Position numbers and translations under genes: made by a program
Assembly (NCBI GenBank): GCA_964554335.1
Contig: CAZKOF010000050.1
Coordinates: 1 to 14,509 of the forward strand
Direction: 5' to 3'
From: UBA3263 sp964554335
Lineage (GTDB): Bacteria > Bacteroidota > Bacteroidia > Bacteroidales > Muribaculaceae
Length of the DNA: 14,509 nucleotides
The notes under the pieces: generated by a model
What the model saw: only the letters and a program-made list of their open reading frames with translations
Databases searched by the model: none
Told to the model about the DNA's origin: nothing
Shown here: in pieces, positions 1 to 6,331 of the stretch
Layout: every line of letters starts with the position of its first letter
Numbering within the stretch: position 1 is the stretch's first letter

Positions 1-69
1 ACCAAATTTAGAGCCAAATATTTACAAAAAATTTTTACTTCAAACTGTCAAACGCCCGCTCTACAGTCC

Positions 70-131
70 GCAAAAAGTTGCGAAAAAGTTGCAAAAAAAT
101 TTGGTCAGTTCGGAAAAGCGTCGTAACTTTG
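70..131 (+). promoter_or_regulatory. Bacteroidetes-type promoter of tRNA-Arg with phased A-tracts
   Basis: A -33 TTTG lies at 100-103 and a -7 TAACTTTG at 124-131, with a 20-nt spacer. This is the primary sigma (SigABfr) architecture of Bacteroidetes, and the tRNA starts about 36 nt after the -7 box. Upstream of the -33 element are three tandem A-tract units (70-79, 80-90, 91-102), each starting GC and about 10-11 bp long, so the A-tracts repeat once per helical turn. Phased A-tracts are known to curve DNA and to act like UP elements; that role here is inference. Confidence 0.75.
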
Positions 132-167
132 CAGTGTCAAAAACGACAAAGGACATCAAAAAACAAT

Positions 168-241
168 GGCTCATTAGCTCAACTGAATAGAGCATCTGAC
201 TACGGATCAGAAGGTTACAGGTTTGAATCCTGTATGAGTCA
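168..241 (+). tRNA. tRNA-Arg (anticodon ACG)
   Basis: The cloverleaf can be drawn by hand. The acceptor stem pairs 168-174 with 234-240 over 7 bp with one G-T pair, and the discriminator is A241. The D-arm is GCTC/GAGC. The anticodon stem TCTGA/TCAGA encloses the loop CTACGGA, giving anticodon ACG. The T-stem ACAGG/CCTGT encloses TTTGAAT, a minor variant of TTCGAAT. CCA is not encoded. ACG, read as ICG after A34 deamination by TadA, serves the CGN arginine codons. Total length is 74 nt, which is normal. Confidence 0.96.
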
Positions 242-242
242 C

Positions 243-278
243 AAGCGCTGAGGCTTCCGCCCCGGCGCTTTTGTTTTT
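243..278 (+). terminator. Intrinsic terminator after tRNA-Arg
   Basis: A 12-bp stem with one A-C mismatch pairs 243-254 with 259-270 around the tetraloop TTCC, and is followed by TTGTTTTT (271-278). It begins two bases after the tRNA 3' end, so the tRNA is probably a single-gene transcript. Confidence 0.85.
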
Positions 279-292
279 CAGGCAAAACGCAT

Positions 293-434
293 GGTCAAAA
301 CGGGGTCAAAACGGGTCAGCGGACAGAAGCGGTTGGTAACACACACATCTTCGACGTGGTCAACTGTAAAATGATTAACTTTGGGGTCAGCTGCAAAACC
401 CGGTTGAATTGTTAAAATTGGGTCAAGCAGAAAG
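293..434 (+). repeat. Degenerate GGTCA repeat patch downstream of tRNA-Arg
   Basis: The pentamer GGTCA starts at 293, 304, 314, 358, 385 and 421, always on this strand. Two copies extend to the perfect direct repeat GGTCAAAACG (293-302 and 304-313). Two more form GGTCARCTGYAAAA (358-371 and 385-398). No coding frame of note covers it. The position, just 3' of a tRNA gene, suits integrase arm sites or the scar of an excised element, but no integrase gene is in the window. Protein-binding repeats of another kind are equally possible. Confidence 0.45.
376..383 (+). promoter_or_regulatory. Orphan -7 box TAACTTTG
   Basis: This is an exact match to the -7 element used elsewhere in this window. No good -33 TTTG sits 19-20 nt upstream. 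Transcription would start near 389 and run through three adjacent hairpins (440-486), then antisense to the 3' end of the DUF308 gene. It may be a small-RNA promoter or a chance match. Confidence 0.3.
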
Positions 435-439
435 CACCC

Positions 440-486
440 GATGTATCAACACATCAGGCGCTTCAAGCGATTGTCCGTTGCGGACA
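440..486. other. Three back-to-back small hairpins
   Basis: Inverted repeats lie head to tail: GATGT/ACATC (440-444, 451-455), CGCTT/AAGCG (459-463, 465-469) and TGTCCG/CGGACA (472-477, 481-486, loop TTG). They lie just beyond the stop codon of the leftward DUF308 gene. None is followed by a T-run on either strand, so they do not form a standard intrinsic terminator. They may protect the 3' end of the DUF308 mRNA or belong to a plus-strand RNA. Confidence 0.5.
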
Positions 487-491
487 GTATG

Positions 492-1121
492 TTAATCCTT
501 CGTGCTAACCTCAACGGCGGTCACATCCTCTACCGGAAGCCGGGAAGCCTCGGCAGCAGCTGCATCAGCGGCTTTTTGTTCGCGGGCCATGTCGCGGCGA
601 AATGCCAACAACCCCGCGATATCTATAAACGACGCAATTGCGTAAACCACCAGCGAAACGCCGGTTATCAGAATCATCAGTTCGCCGACATGCTGAGCAC
701 CGATTATGCAGATAACCACTCCCGTAATCACCAGCAGTGCCGGCAGGATGAAAAACCAGAACGGGAACGTCACGGGCCGATAGGCAAACGCCAAAGTGAC
801 AATCAAAAAGAGTCCCAAAAGGATTATAGCCGCGGCAAAAAGATAAACCATCAGGTTAATCATGTCGACGGGAGTAAACACCATCAGAATTCCGAGCGTA
901 CCGGCTCCGGCCGATGCCAGCAACGCCGACACAGACGTGTGGCCGCCCGCAATCTTGCGCTTTCGCGAGAACTCAAACGCGAAGTTGAATACCGCGATGG
1001 CGATAAACAAAATGCCTACGACAATAACCACCGTATGCAAAGCGATGTCGGAGAAAAAAATCATTACGCTTCCGATAATCAGCGCAAAAATCGCGCTCCA
1101 GAGATTTCCTTTATAATCCAT
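492..1121 (-). CDS. HdeD/DUF308-family inner-membrane protein
   Basis: This is a 209-residue, very hydrophobic protein with six likely membrane segments at about residues 8-23, 30-50, 64-83, 87-112, 119-141 and 147-173. They fall as three repeating pairs, which is the DUF308 pattern. The tail is soluble and charged, with an alanine-rich stretch (184-192). E. coli HdeD, in the same superfamily, is linked to acid stress; the Bacteroidetes members have no settled function. The ATG at 1121 gives full length and there is no upstream in-frame alternative. The gene stands alone: the next leftward frame upstream is a gene remnant, and the tRNA region lies downstream. A clear promoter was not found in the 62-bp gap. 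Confidence 0.85.
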   Translation of the reverse strand: MDYKGNLWSAIFALIIGSVMIFFSDIALHTVVIVVGILFIAIAVFNFAFEFSRKRKIAGGHTSVSALLASAGAGTLGILMVFTPVDMINLMVYLFAAAIILLGLFLIVTLAFAYRPVTFPFWFFILPALLVITGVVICIIGAQHVGELMILITGVSLVVYAIASFIDIAGLLAFRRDMAREQKAADAAAAEASRLPVEDVTAVEVSTKD

Positions 1122-1183
1122 AGTTGAAGAAGTTTGGTTGTTTTATTAAAAAAACGTAAAAATACCCCCAAAAGTTGCCCTTC

Positions 1184-1813
1184 TCATTGAAAATATTTTA
1201 AGAATGGGCGGAGAATTGGCGAACTGACCTTTGACTCGGTTTCTACGCGGTCTTTTTCTGTCTTTTTGCCATAAGGAAGTGTGTATGTGACGGAGATGAT
1301 GATATTTCTGCCTTTCAAGTCACTCAATGACTCTGAAATTGACCGATAAAATCCGTAATTGGCATTGGTTCGTGTAGACAATCGACGGTCAAGAACGTTC
1401 TCAATACAACATTCTGCGGCCCAGTTGCCATGCTGCCAGTTCAAGCCATATTGAGCCGTATTGTGAATCTTGATGCCCTCTATACCAAGCACACTGTAAG
1501 GAAGAGCATAAACACCCTTTACCTGCCAGTCTCCGAACATATACGATGCGCTGAAATCGGCTCGCAGGTCGTTGCTTCTGACTGGACGGTCTTCTGAATC
1601 AAACCGATTCATACTGAACCAGGCGTTACCTTTCAGTCGGAGCCTGTTGTCAAGAAGATTGGCCGACAAGCCTAATGTCAGTTTGTTGTATGAGAAGTCG
1701 CCATCGTTAATCAGTTTATGATACATTATATTATCATCGGCAATGTATCGGTTGGAGGTGTTGTTGAAATATTTAAGGAAATCATATGTAAACGACAGTC
1801 CGAAATGCTCCAC
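1184..1813 (-). pseudogene. C-terminal remnant of an outer-membrane beta-barrel (TonB-receptor-like) protein
   Basis: About 205 residues read like the last strands of a large Bacteroidetes outer-membrane barrel of the OMP_b-brl_3/TonB-dependent receptor type. They show alternating aromatic strands, an asparagine-rich turn, the motif YGLNWQHGNW, then ENVLDRRLSTRTN, a closing strand IISVTYTLPYGKK and the short tail SSPILR seen at the end of such proteins. The open frame runs on to 2023, but that part is antisense to korA and has no barrel character, so the family-like sequence stops near 1813. Signal peptide, plug and most strands are missing. I infer a 5'-truncated relic; intact relatives are usually 700-1000 residues. 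Base composition is AT-richer than korA. Confidence 0.65.
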
Positions 1814-1871
1814 AACAACGCATAATGTCCAAAAACATGAATATTCACTTAAATTTTTCGGCTTTTTATTG

Positions 1872-1879
1872 TAACTTTG
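1872..1879 (+). promoter_or_regulatory. -7 box of the korAB promoter
   Basis: The exact TAACTTTG ends 31 nt before the korA ATG, giving a leader of roughly 25 nt. The -33 region (about 1847-1852) is AT-rich but lacks a clean TTTG. The box falls about 60 bp beyond the end of the truncated barrel gene on the other strand. Confidence 0.65.
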
Positions 1880-1910
1880 CACCCGCAAAATAACCTTAAA
1901 CCAACCACTA

Positions 1911-3740
1911 ATGTCGAAAACCATACCAGTGCAAAAGGTGGTCGTCAGATTTTCGGGCGACTCCGGCGACGGCATGCAGCTCGCCGGCAACATCTTCACC
2001 AACGTCAGCGCCTCGGTCGGCAACCTCGTGTCGACCTTTCCGGACTATCCCGCCGAAATCCGCGCCCCTCAGGGTTCGCTCAGCGGCGTCAGCGGTTTTC
2101 AGGTCTCGCTCGGCAAAGACGTCTACACTCCCGGCGACGAATGCGATGTCCTCGTTGCGATGAACCCCGCGGCCCTCAAGCAAAACTATAAATTCGTCAA
2201 GCGCAACGGCCTTATCATCCTCGACTCCGACTCATGTAAGGAAGCAGACCTAAAGAAAGCCGAATACAAAACCCTCGACCCCATCGGCGAACTCGCAATT
2301 CCCTGCGAGGTCATGCAGGTTGCAATCACCCGTCAGACAAAGGCCGCGCTCGAGGGTTCGGGCCTCGATTTGAAATCGGTGATGAAATGCCGCAACGTCT
2401 TTGCGCTCGGCCTGATGTGCTGGCTCTTTGAGCGTCCCATCGAAAGCGCCCGCCAAATGCTCCGCACGAAGTTCGCGAAGAAGCCCGCCGTTTTCGAAGC
2501 CAACTCAAAAGTTCTCGACGCCGGCTACGATTTCGGCGCCAACACCCACGCCTCGACATCAATCTTCAGCGTGGAGTCTGACAATGCCCGCCCCGGCGTC
2601 TATACTGACATACAGGGCAACAAAGCAACCGCCTGGGGTCTCATCATGGCCTCGGAACGCTCGGGCCGTCCACTCTTCCTGGGCTCCTACCCCATCACTC
2701 CTGCGACCGACATTCTCCACGAACTCGCAAAACGCAAAGACCTCGGCGTCAAAGCCGTGCAGATGGAGGACGAAATTGCCGGCATATGCTCTGCAATCGG
2801 CGCATCGTTTGGCGGTTCCCTGGCCGTCACCTCGACCTCAGGTCCCGGACTGGCTCTAAAAAGCGAAGCCATCGGTCTGGCAGTCATGGCTGAGCTGCCC
2901 ATAGTCGTCATAGACGTTCAGCGCGGAGGACCGTCGACCGGCCTGCCGACAAAGACCGAGCAGACCGACCTTCTGCAGGCCCTCTACGGTCGCAACGGCG
3001 AAAGCCCGCTCTGCGTAGTGGCACCCACGACCCCGACCGACTGCTTCGACATGGCGTTCGAAGCCTGCCGCATAGCCCTCGAACACATGACCCCGGTCAT
3101 TCTTCTCTCCGACGCCTTTATCGGCAACGGCTCCAGCGCATGGCGGGTGCCTGACGCCAACGATTATCCCGAAATTCATCCGCCGCTGATTCCCGCCGCG
3201 AAGGCTAACGGTCACTTCCACCCCTACGAACGCACTGACAACGGCGTGCGTTACTGGGCGATTCCCGGAACCGAAGGTGCAACCCACCGCCTCGGAGGCC
3301 TCGAGAAAGACGCTGTCAGCGGCGACATTTCGACCGACGCACGCAACCACGAAGTCATGGTTGAGGCACGCCGCCGCAAAATCGAGAACATCTCGCTCGA
3401 CATTCCCAAGCAGAAAGTGATGTTCCCTGAAGCCGACACCCTGCTCATCGGTTGGGGAGGTACCTACGGCCACTTGCGCACCGCAGCCGCCGAACTCAAC
3501 GCCGAAGGCATCCCCGTGGCCTTCACCCAGCTGCGCTACATCAACCCGCTGCCCCGCAACTTCGGCGAAATCATTGCCGGCTACAAGAACGTCATCGTTG
3601 CCGAACTCAACACCGGTATGCTCGCCGACTACCTGCAATCGAAATTTCCCGGCGTCAACATCCGCCGCATAAACAAGATTCAAGGACAGCCTTTCCTCGT
3701 CAGTGAAGTAGTTAACCACGTCAAAGAAATCCTGCAATAA
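1911..3740 (+). CDS. korA: 2-oxoacid:ferredoxin oxidoreductase, fused gamma-alpha subunit
   Basis: This is the 609-residue alpha subunit of a two-subunit 2-oxoacid:ferredoxin oxidoreductase, which interconverts a 2-oxoacid plus CoA with acyl-CoA, CO2 and reduced ferredoxin in the cytoplasm. In Bacteroidales it is usually assigned to 2-oxoglutarate and the reductive branch of the TCA cycle. Residues 1-200 are the gamma domain (start VVRFSGDSGDG), fused directly to the pyrimidine-binding alpha domain. That domain has the hallmark YPITPAT at 260-266, then GPGLALKSEA (311-320) and QRGGPSTGLPTKTEQ (337-351). The C-terminal transketolase-like domain covers about 430-609. Length is normal for the fused form. 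The ATG at 1911 follows the promoter closely. korB starts one base after the stop. Substrate (2-oxoglutarate or a branched 2-oxoacid) cannot be fixed from sequence alone. Confidence 0.95.
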   Translation: MSKTIPVQKVVVRFSGDSGDGMQLAGNIFTNVSASVGNLVSTFPDYPAEIRAPQGSLSGVSGFQVSLGKDVYTPGDECDVLVAMNPAALKQNYKFVKRNGLIILDSDSCKEADLKKAEYKTLDPIGELAIPCEVMQVAITRQTKAALEGSGLDLKSVMKCRNVFALGLMCWLFERPIESARQMLRTKFAKKPAVFEANSKVLDAGYDFGANTHASTSIFSVESDNARPGVYTDIQGNKATAWGLIMASERSGRPLFLGSYPITPATDILHELAKRKDLGVKAVQMEDEIAGICSAIGASFGGSLAVTSTSGPGLALKSEAIGLAVMAELPIVVIDVQRGGPSTGLPTKTEQTDLLQALYGRNGESPLCVVAPTTPTDCFDMAFEACRIALEHMTPVILLSDAFIGNGSSAWRVPDANDYPEIHPPLIPAAKANGHFHPYERTDNGVRYWAIPGTEGATHRLGGLEKDAVSGDISTDARNHEVMVEARRRKIENISLDIPKQKVMFPEADTLLIGWGGTYGHLRTAAAELNAEGIPVAFTQLRYINPLPRNFGEIIAGYKNVIVAELNTGMLADYLQSKFPGVNIRRINKIQGQPFLVSEVVNHVKEILQ

Positions 3741-3741
3741 C

Positions 3742-4743
3742 ATGTCATCAACATACACTCCCTCCGACTATAAGAGTGACCAGAACGTACGCTGGTGTGC
3801 CGGATGCGGCGACCACGCCGTGCTCAGCTGCCTCCACAAAGCAATGGCCGAGCTCAACATTCCGCCCCACATGACCGCAGTTATCTCCGGCATCGGCTGC
3901 TCCTCTCGCCTGCCCTACTACTGCAACACCTACGGATTTCACACAATCCACGGACGCGCCGCGGCAATCGCCACCGGATTCAAAATCGCCAATCCCGCAA
4001 TGACCGTATGGCAGGTCAGCGGCGACGGCGACGGCCTCGCAATCGGCGGCAACCACTTCATCCACGCCCTGCGCCGCAACATCGACATTAACATCCTGCT
4101 GCTCAACAACAAGATCTATGGTCTGACGAAAGGCCAATATTCCCCGACCTCTCCCCGCGGGTTCGTCAGCAAATCATCGCCATACGGAACCACCGAGGAC
4201 CCATTCATCCCTGCGGAACTCGCTTTCGGCGCACGAGCTACGTTCTTTGCCCGCTCAATCGACGTTGAACTCGACACGACCCGAGCCTGTATGGTGTCCG
4301 CCGCACGCCATCGCGGCGCCGCCGTCACCGAAGTGCTACAGAACTGCATGATTTTCAATAATGGAATCCACTCCGATGTTGCCGACAAAGCCCTCCGCGC
4401 CGAACACACCATTACCCTTCACCACGGCGAAAAAATGCTCTTCGGCAAAGACAATGAATACGGCTTGATTAGAGACGGTTTAGAACTCAAGGCCGTGAAA
4501 ATCGGAGAAAACGGCTATACCCTTGACAATGTCCTCACCCACGACGCATACTGCCGGAACGACATTCTCCACCGCCAGCTCGCGCTGATGGACGGCCACA
4601 CCCTGCCGCTGGCACTCGGCGTTATCCGCGACGTTGAAGCTCCCGCCTACAACGAAGCCCTTGAGGATCAAGCCAAAGCAGTCCACAGGTTCGATACCCT
4701 CCGCCAGATGATTCTCGCCGGCGAGACCTGGACCGTAAAATAA
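3742..4743 (+). CDS. korB: 2-oxoacid:ferredoxin oxidoreductase, beta (TPP-binding) subunit
   Basis: This is the 333-residue thiamine-diphosphate subunit, partner of korA. Four cysteines that hold the [4Fe-4S] cluster in this family are in place: C19 and C22 (WCAGCGDH), C53 (GIGCSSR) and C202 (LQNCMIF). The TPP/Mg motif begins GDGDGLAIGGNH (94-105) and ends with LLNNKIYGLTKGQYSPTS (about 120-137). No separate ferredoxin-like delta subunit is encoded nearby, as expected for the KorAB type. Translation is probably coupled to korA across the single-base gap. Codon use matches korA. The downstream gap lacks a standard terminator; paired GTGTTGCAG repeats at 4770-4860 may form the 3' end. Confidence 0.95.
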   Translation: MSSTYTPSDYKSDQNVRWCAGCGDHAVLSCLHKAMAELNIPPHMTAVISGIGCSSRLPYYCNTYGFHTIHGRAAAIATGFKIANPAMTVWQVSGDGDGLAIGGNHFIHALRRNIDINILLLNNKIYGLTKGQYSPTSPRGFVSKSSPYGTTEDPFIPAELAFGARATFFARSIDVELDTTRACMVSAARHRGAAVTEVLQNCMIFNNGIHSDVADKALRAEHTITLHHGEKMLFGKDNEYGLIRDGLELKAVKIGENGYTLDNVLTHDAYCRNDILHRQLALMDGHTLPLALGVIRDVEAPAYNEALEDQAKAVHRFDTLRQMILAGETWTVK

Positions 4744-4769
4744 CCCAACAATATACGATTACATTGATA

Positions 4770-4860
4770 GTGTTGCAGAACTCCGAAATCCGATATGAAG
4801 GCGTCGGTTCTGCAACACCCTCAATGTGTTGGCAATTTTGCGAAGATTAATGTGTTGCAG
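4770..4860. repeat. Alternating GTGTTGCAG arms between convergent genes
   Basis: GTGTTGCAGAAC (4770-4781) is followed by its exact inverse GTTCTGCAACAC (4807-4818) and then GTGTTGCAG again (4852-4860). The middle arm can pair with either neighbour, giving two mutually exclusive hairpins. The block lies between the ends of korB (+) and the outer-membrane gene (-). No T-run follows, so terminator function is uncertain. The same core recurs at 5579-5586 and 6110-6117. Confidence 0.7.
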
Positions 4861-4866
4861 CACCCT

Positions 4867-5697
4867 CTAATTGGCGGGGCGGCAAAGTCGGCTGAGAATG
4901 TCAAAAGAATAAGTCAGACCAAGTTGAAACTGGGTATAGGGATAGTCAATCAGGCCGTGTTGAACCATTACGTTTATTTCCCATTGATTCCATAAATATG
5001 ACAGGTTTGTTTTTAACGACATTGGTCCATCGTGGACGAGACTGCCATATTGCTTGGAATTGGATTGCCAACCTGCATAGCCGCTAAACGTCTCGCTGAC
5101 GCTAAAACCTTTCCATGAAATGCCAAACAATGCGGCATATTGCACGGCGTCGTTTTGGCGGCCATTATCGGTTTGCCAACAGAGAAATCCGCCTCCTCCA
5201 CACACGTGCACACCTATTTGACTGAATCTAAAAACCTTCCCGAAGTATGTATCAAAGAAATAGCCCGGACAGTCATAATAACGGCCAATGTCATAGCCCC
5301 CGCCCGAAGCAGTTTTCAGCGCAGCTCTAAGCGTCCATGAGGGCCTTCGGAGGCTTTCTACCATTAGTTGCAGGTCAACGCTGACATAGACATCGCCCGA
5401 CAAGCTCCCTTTTGCCTGCGGAGTGGCATACCACTCGTAGACTTGCCACCATAACGAAAGATTGGCTCTTTTAGTCCATAAGGGTATTCGAGTTTTTAGC
5501 AGGATGTCTTCCGTGTTGCCATCTTTGTCGGAGAAGTAATCAGCACATAAGCTGACTGTTAGCTCGTCGGCGGTATTTTGCAACACGTCGGGAATCGGAA
5601 AAGCATTTGGTCCATAATAGTAGGGGGAAACGAACGGCGGTTTGGCAGTCATACTTAAAGCAGCCAACAAGCCGGCAGAGAGGACAACTCGGCGCAC
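4867..5697 (-). CDS. Outer-membrane beta-barrel protein, Bacteroidetes-specific family
   Basis: I recognise this as a conserved but functionally unnamed Bacteroidetes outer-membrane family; no function should be assumed. Taking GTG at 5697, the 276-residue product starts VRRVVLSAGLLAALSM, a credible signal peptide. It continues with SPYYYGPNAFPIPD (about 24-37), alternating strands such as LSLWWQVYEWY (80-90), LRAALKTASGGGYD (123-136), RYYDCPGYFFD (139-149), FLCWQTDNGRQND (171-183) and a final strand QLGLTYSFDI ending near the C terminus. The frame stays open up to an ATG at 5820, but residues from there look unlike a signal peptide, so GTG is preferred. The stop is convergent with korB. A strong promoter lies at 6063-6093, leaving an unusually long leader. 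Local composition is AT-richer than the surrounding core genes. Confidence 0.7.
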   Translation of the reverse strand: MRRVVLSAGLLAALSMTAKPPFVSPYYYGPNAFPIPDVLQNTADELTVSLCADYFSDKDGNTEDILLKTRIPLWTKRANLSLWWQVYEWYATPQAKGSLSGDVYVSVDLQLMVESLRRPSWTLRAALKTASGGGYDIGRYYDCPGYFFDTYFGKVFRFSQIGVHVCGGGGFLCWQTDNGRQNDAVQYAALFGISWKGFSVSETFSGYAGWQSNSKQYGSLVHDGPMSLKTNLSYLWNQWEINVMVQHGLIDYPYTQFQLGLTYSFDILSRLCRPAN

Positions 5698-6056
5698 GTT
5701 ATCAACAATGGCGACGTATACGTTTGGCCTGCCACAATGTCGAAAAAAGAAACACCATTCTGATTTTGTTTCGGACATTAGCATTCTTAACATTAAGTTT
5801 ATGCGAATGCCAATGTTCATAAAGAATCAGACGGATATGCAAAACATGGGCGAAACTGCCCAGAATGCACCCGTCGGATTGGTGTTATGAACGGCATGTC
5901 ACGCCCATGCAAAAGCAGGACGTTTACAACTTGTTCCCGTTCATATATAATGAAATTTCCGACGTTTCATTCTGTTTGGAACAAATAGCAAACGCTATTA
6001 TCAATTATGTAAAGATAATCGCAATCAGACAACTCTATGTCTCAGCTGCGTTATCT
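5698..6056 (-). promoter_or_regulatory. Long structured 5' leader of the outer-membrane gene
   Basis: From the likely transcription start (about 6056) to the GTG at 5697 is roughly 360 nt with several stems. The first pairs 6047-6056 with 6013-6023 (10 bp, one bulge) and encloses TGTCT/AGACA (6038-6042, 6027-6031). The second is AATAGC/GCTATT (5984-5989, 5994-5999). The third is a 7-bp stem (5931-5937 with 5978-5984) enclosing AATGAAA/TTTCATT (5949-5955, 5965-5971). Only tiny reading frames occur; one of 26 codons ends with its TGA overlapping the ATG at 5820. It may be a cis-acting regulatory RNA or a small RNA; no known riboswitch class was recognised. Confidence 0.45.
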
Positions 6057-6062
6057 AAACTG

Positions 6063-6093
6063 CAAAGTTAAACAATATTATCCATTTATCAAA
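6063..6093 (-). promoter_or_regulatory. Consensus Bacteroidetes promoter, leftward
   Basis: Read on the minus strand, TTTG (6090-6093) is followed by a 19-nt spacer and TAACTTTG (6063-6070). This is the best promoter match in the window. Predicted start is about 6056-6059, immediately before the first leader hairpin. It would drive the outer-membrane barrel gene. Confidence 0.8.
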
Positions 6094-6109
6094 ATCTCGA
6101 CTCAAGAGA

Positions 6110-6120
6110 GTGTTGCAAAA
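6110..6120 (+). repeat. GTGTTGCAAAA repeat, inverse of 5576-5586
   Basis: This 11-mer is the exact reverse complement of 5576-5586, which lies inside the outer-membrane gene. The pair encloses the promoter, leader and 5' coding part. The flanking sequence (6109-6140) also resembles 4769-4803 as an imperfect direct repeat. Confidence 0.6.
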
Positions 6121-6139
6121 CCGATGCCAATATGGAGGC

Positions 6140-6169
6140 GGCTGTGTCAAATTAGGCGCAGCCTTTTTT
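6140..6169 (+). terminator. Terminator-like hairpin with T-run, plus strand
   Basis: GGCTGTG (6140-6146) pairs with CGCAGCC (6157-6163), with one G-T pair, followed by six T (6164-6169). No plus-strand gene reads into it closely: korB ended 1.4 kb earlier. The left arm also matches GGCTGTGTCAAA, a common terminal inverted-repeat motif of some Bacteroidetes insertion sequences, so it may be an element end and not a working terminator. Confidence 0.5.
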
Positions 6170-6320
6170 AATGCCCTCTGAGGTTTCGATATATTTCAGG
6201 CAACTGATTTTTTAGTATTTTTCCAAAATATTCGATTCTCAGGAGGTAAAATTTGAAGTATAATAATCAAGTAGGAGGTGAACACCAATTGAGGCACCCA
6301 CATCATACTCGATTGTTTTT
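6140..6320 (-). mobile_element. Possible insertion-sequence remnant (element end)
   Basis: About 180 bp without a full gene. Reading leftward, one frame gives a 31-residue tail containing YFGKILKNQLPEIYRNLRGH before a stop at about 6170, and the next bases run into TTTGACACAGCC (rc of 6141-6152 with neighbours), which resembles an IS terminal repeat. No second end, target duplication or longer transposase frame is visible. This is inference from motif resemblance only. Confidence 0.25.
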
Positions 6321-6331
6321 CAGCATGTTAT

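Noticed and set aside
1..60. AT-rich left edge as a gene end or origin
   Set aside because: No frame, repeat or box motif could be supported in so short a stretch.
441..1127. 228-codon plus-strand frame opposite the DUF308 gene, downstream of the orphan -7 box
   Set aside because: The translation is a low-complexity run of R, H, N, Q and K typical of the antisense of a hydrophobic membrane gene; the minus-strand product has a clear family pattern.
1814..2023. Extension of the barrel stub's open frame across the korA start
   Set aside because: This part is antisense to the korA start and has no barrel or signal-peptide character, so it is not counted as part of the remnant.
2856..3758. 300-codon minus-strand frame across korA
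   Set aside because: It lies wholly antisense to the well-supported korA and the translation (runs of V, G, D, A) shows no domain; a by-product of GC-rich codon use.
5698..5820. ATG at 5820 as start of the outer-membrane gene
   Set aside because: The extra 41 residues are polar and aromatic with no secretion signal, whereas GTG at 5697 places a normal signal peptide at the N terminus. Kept only as an alternative.
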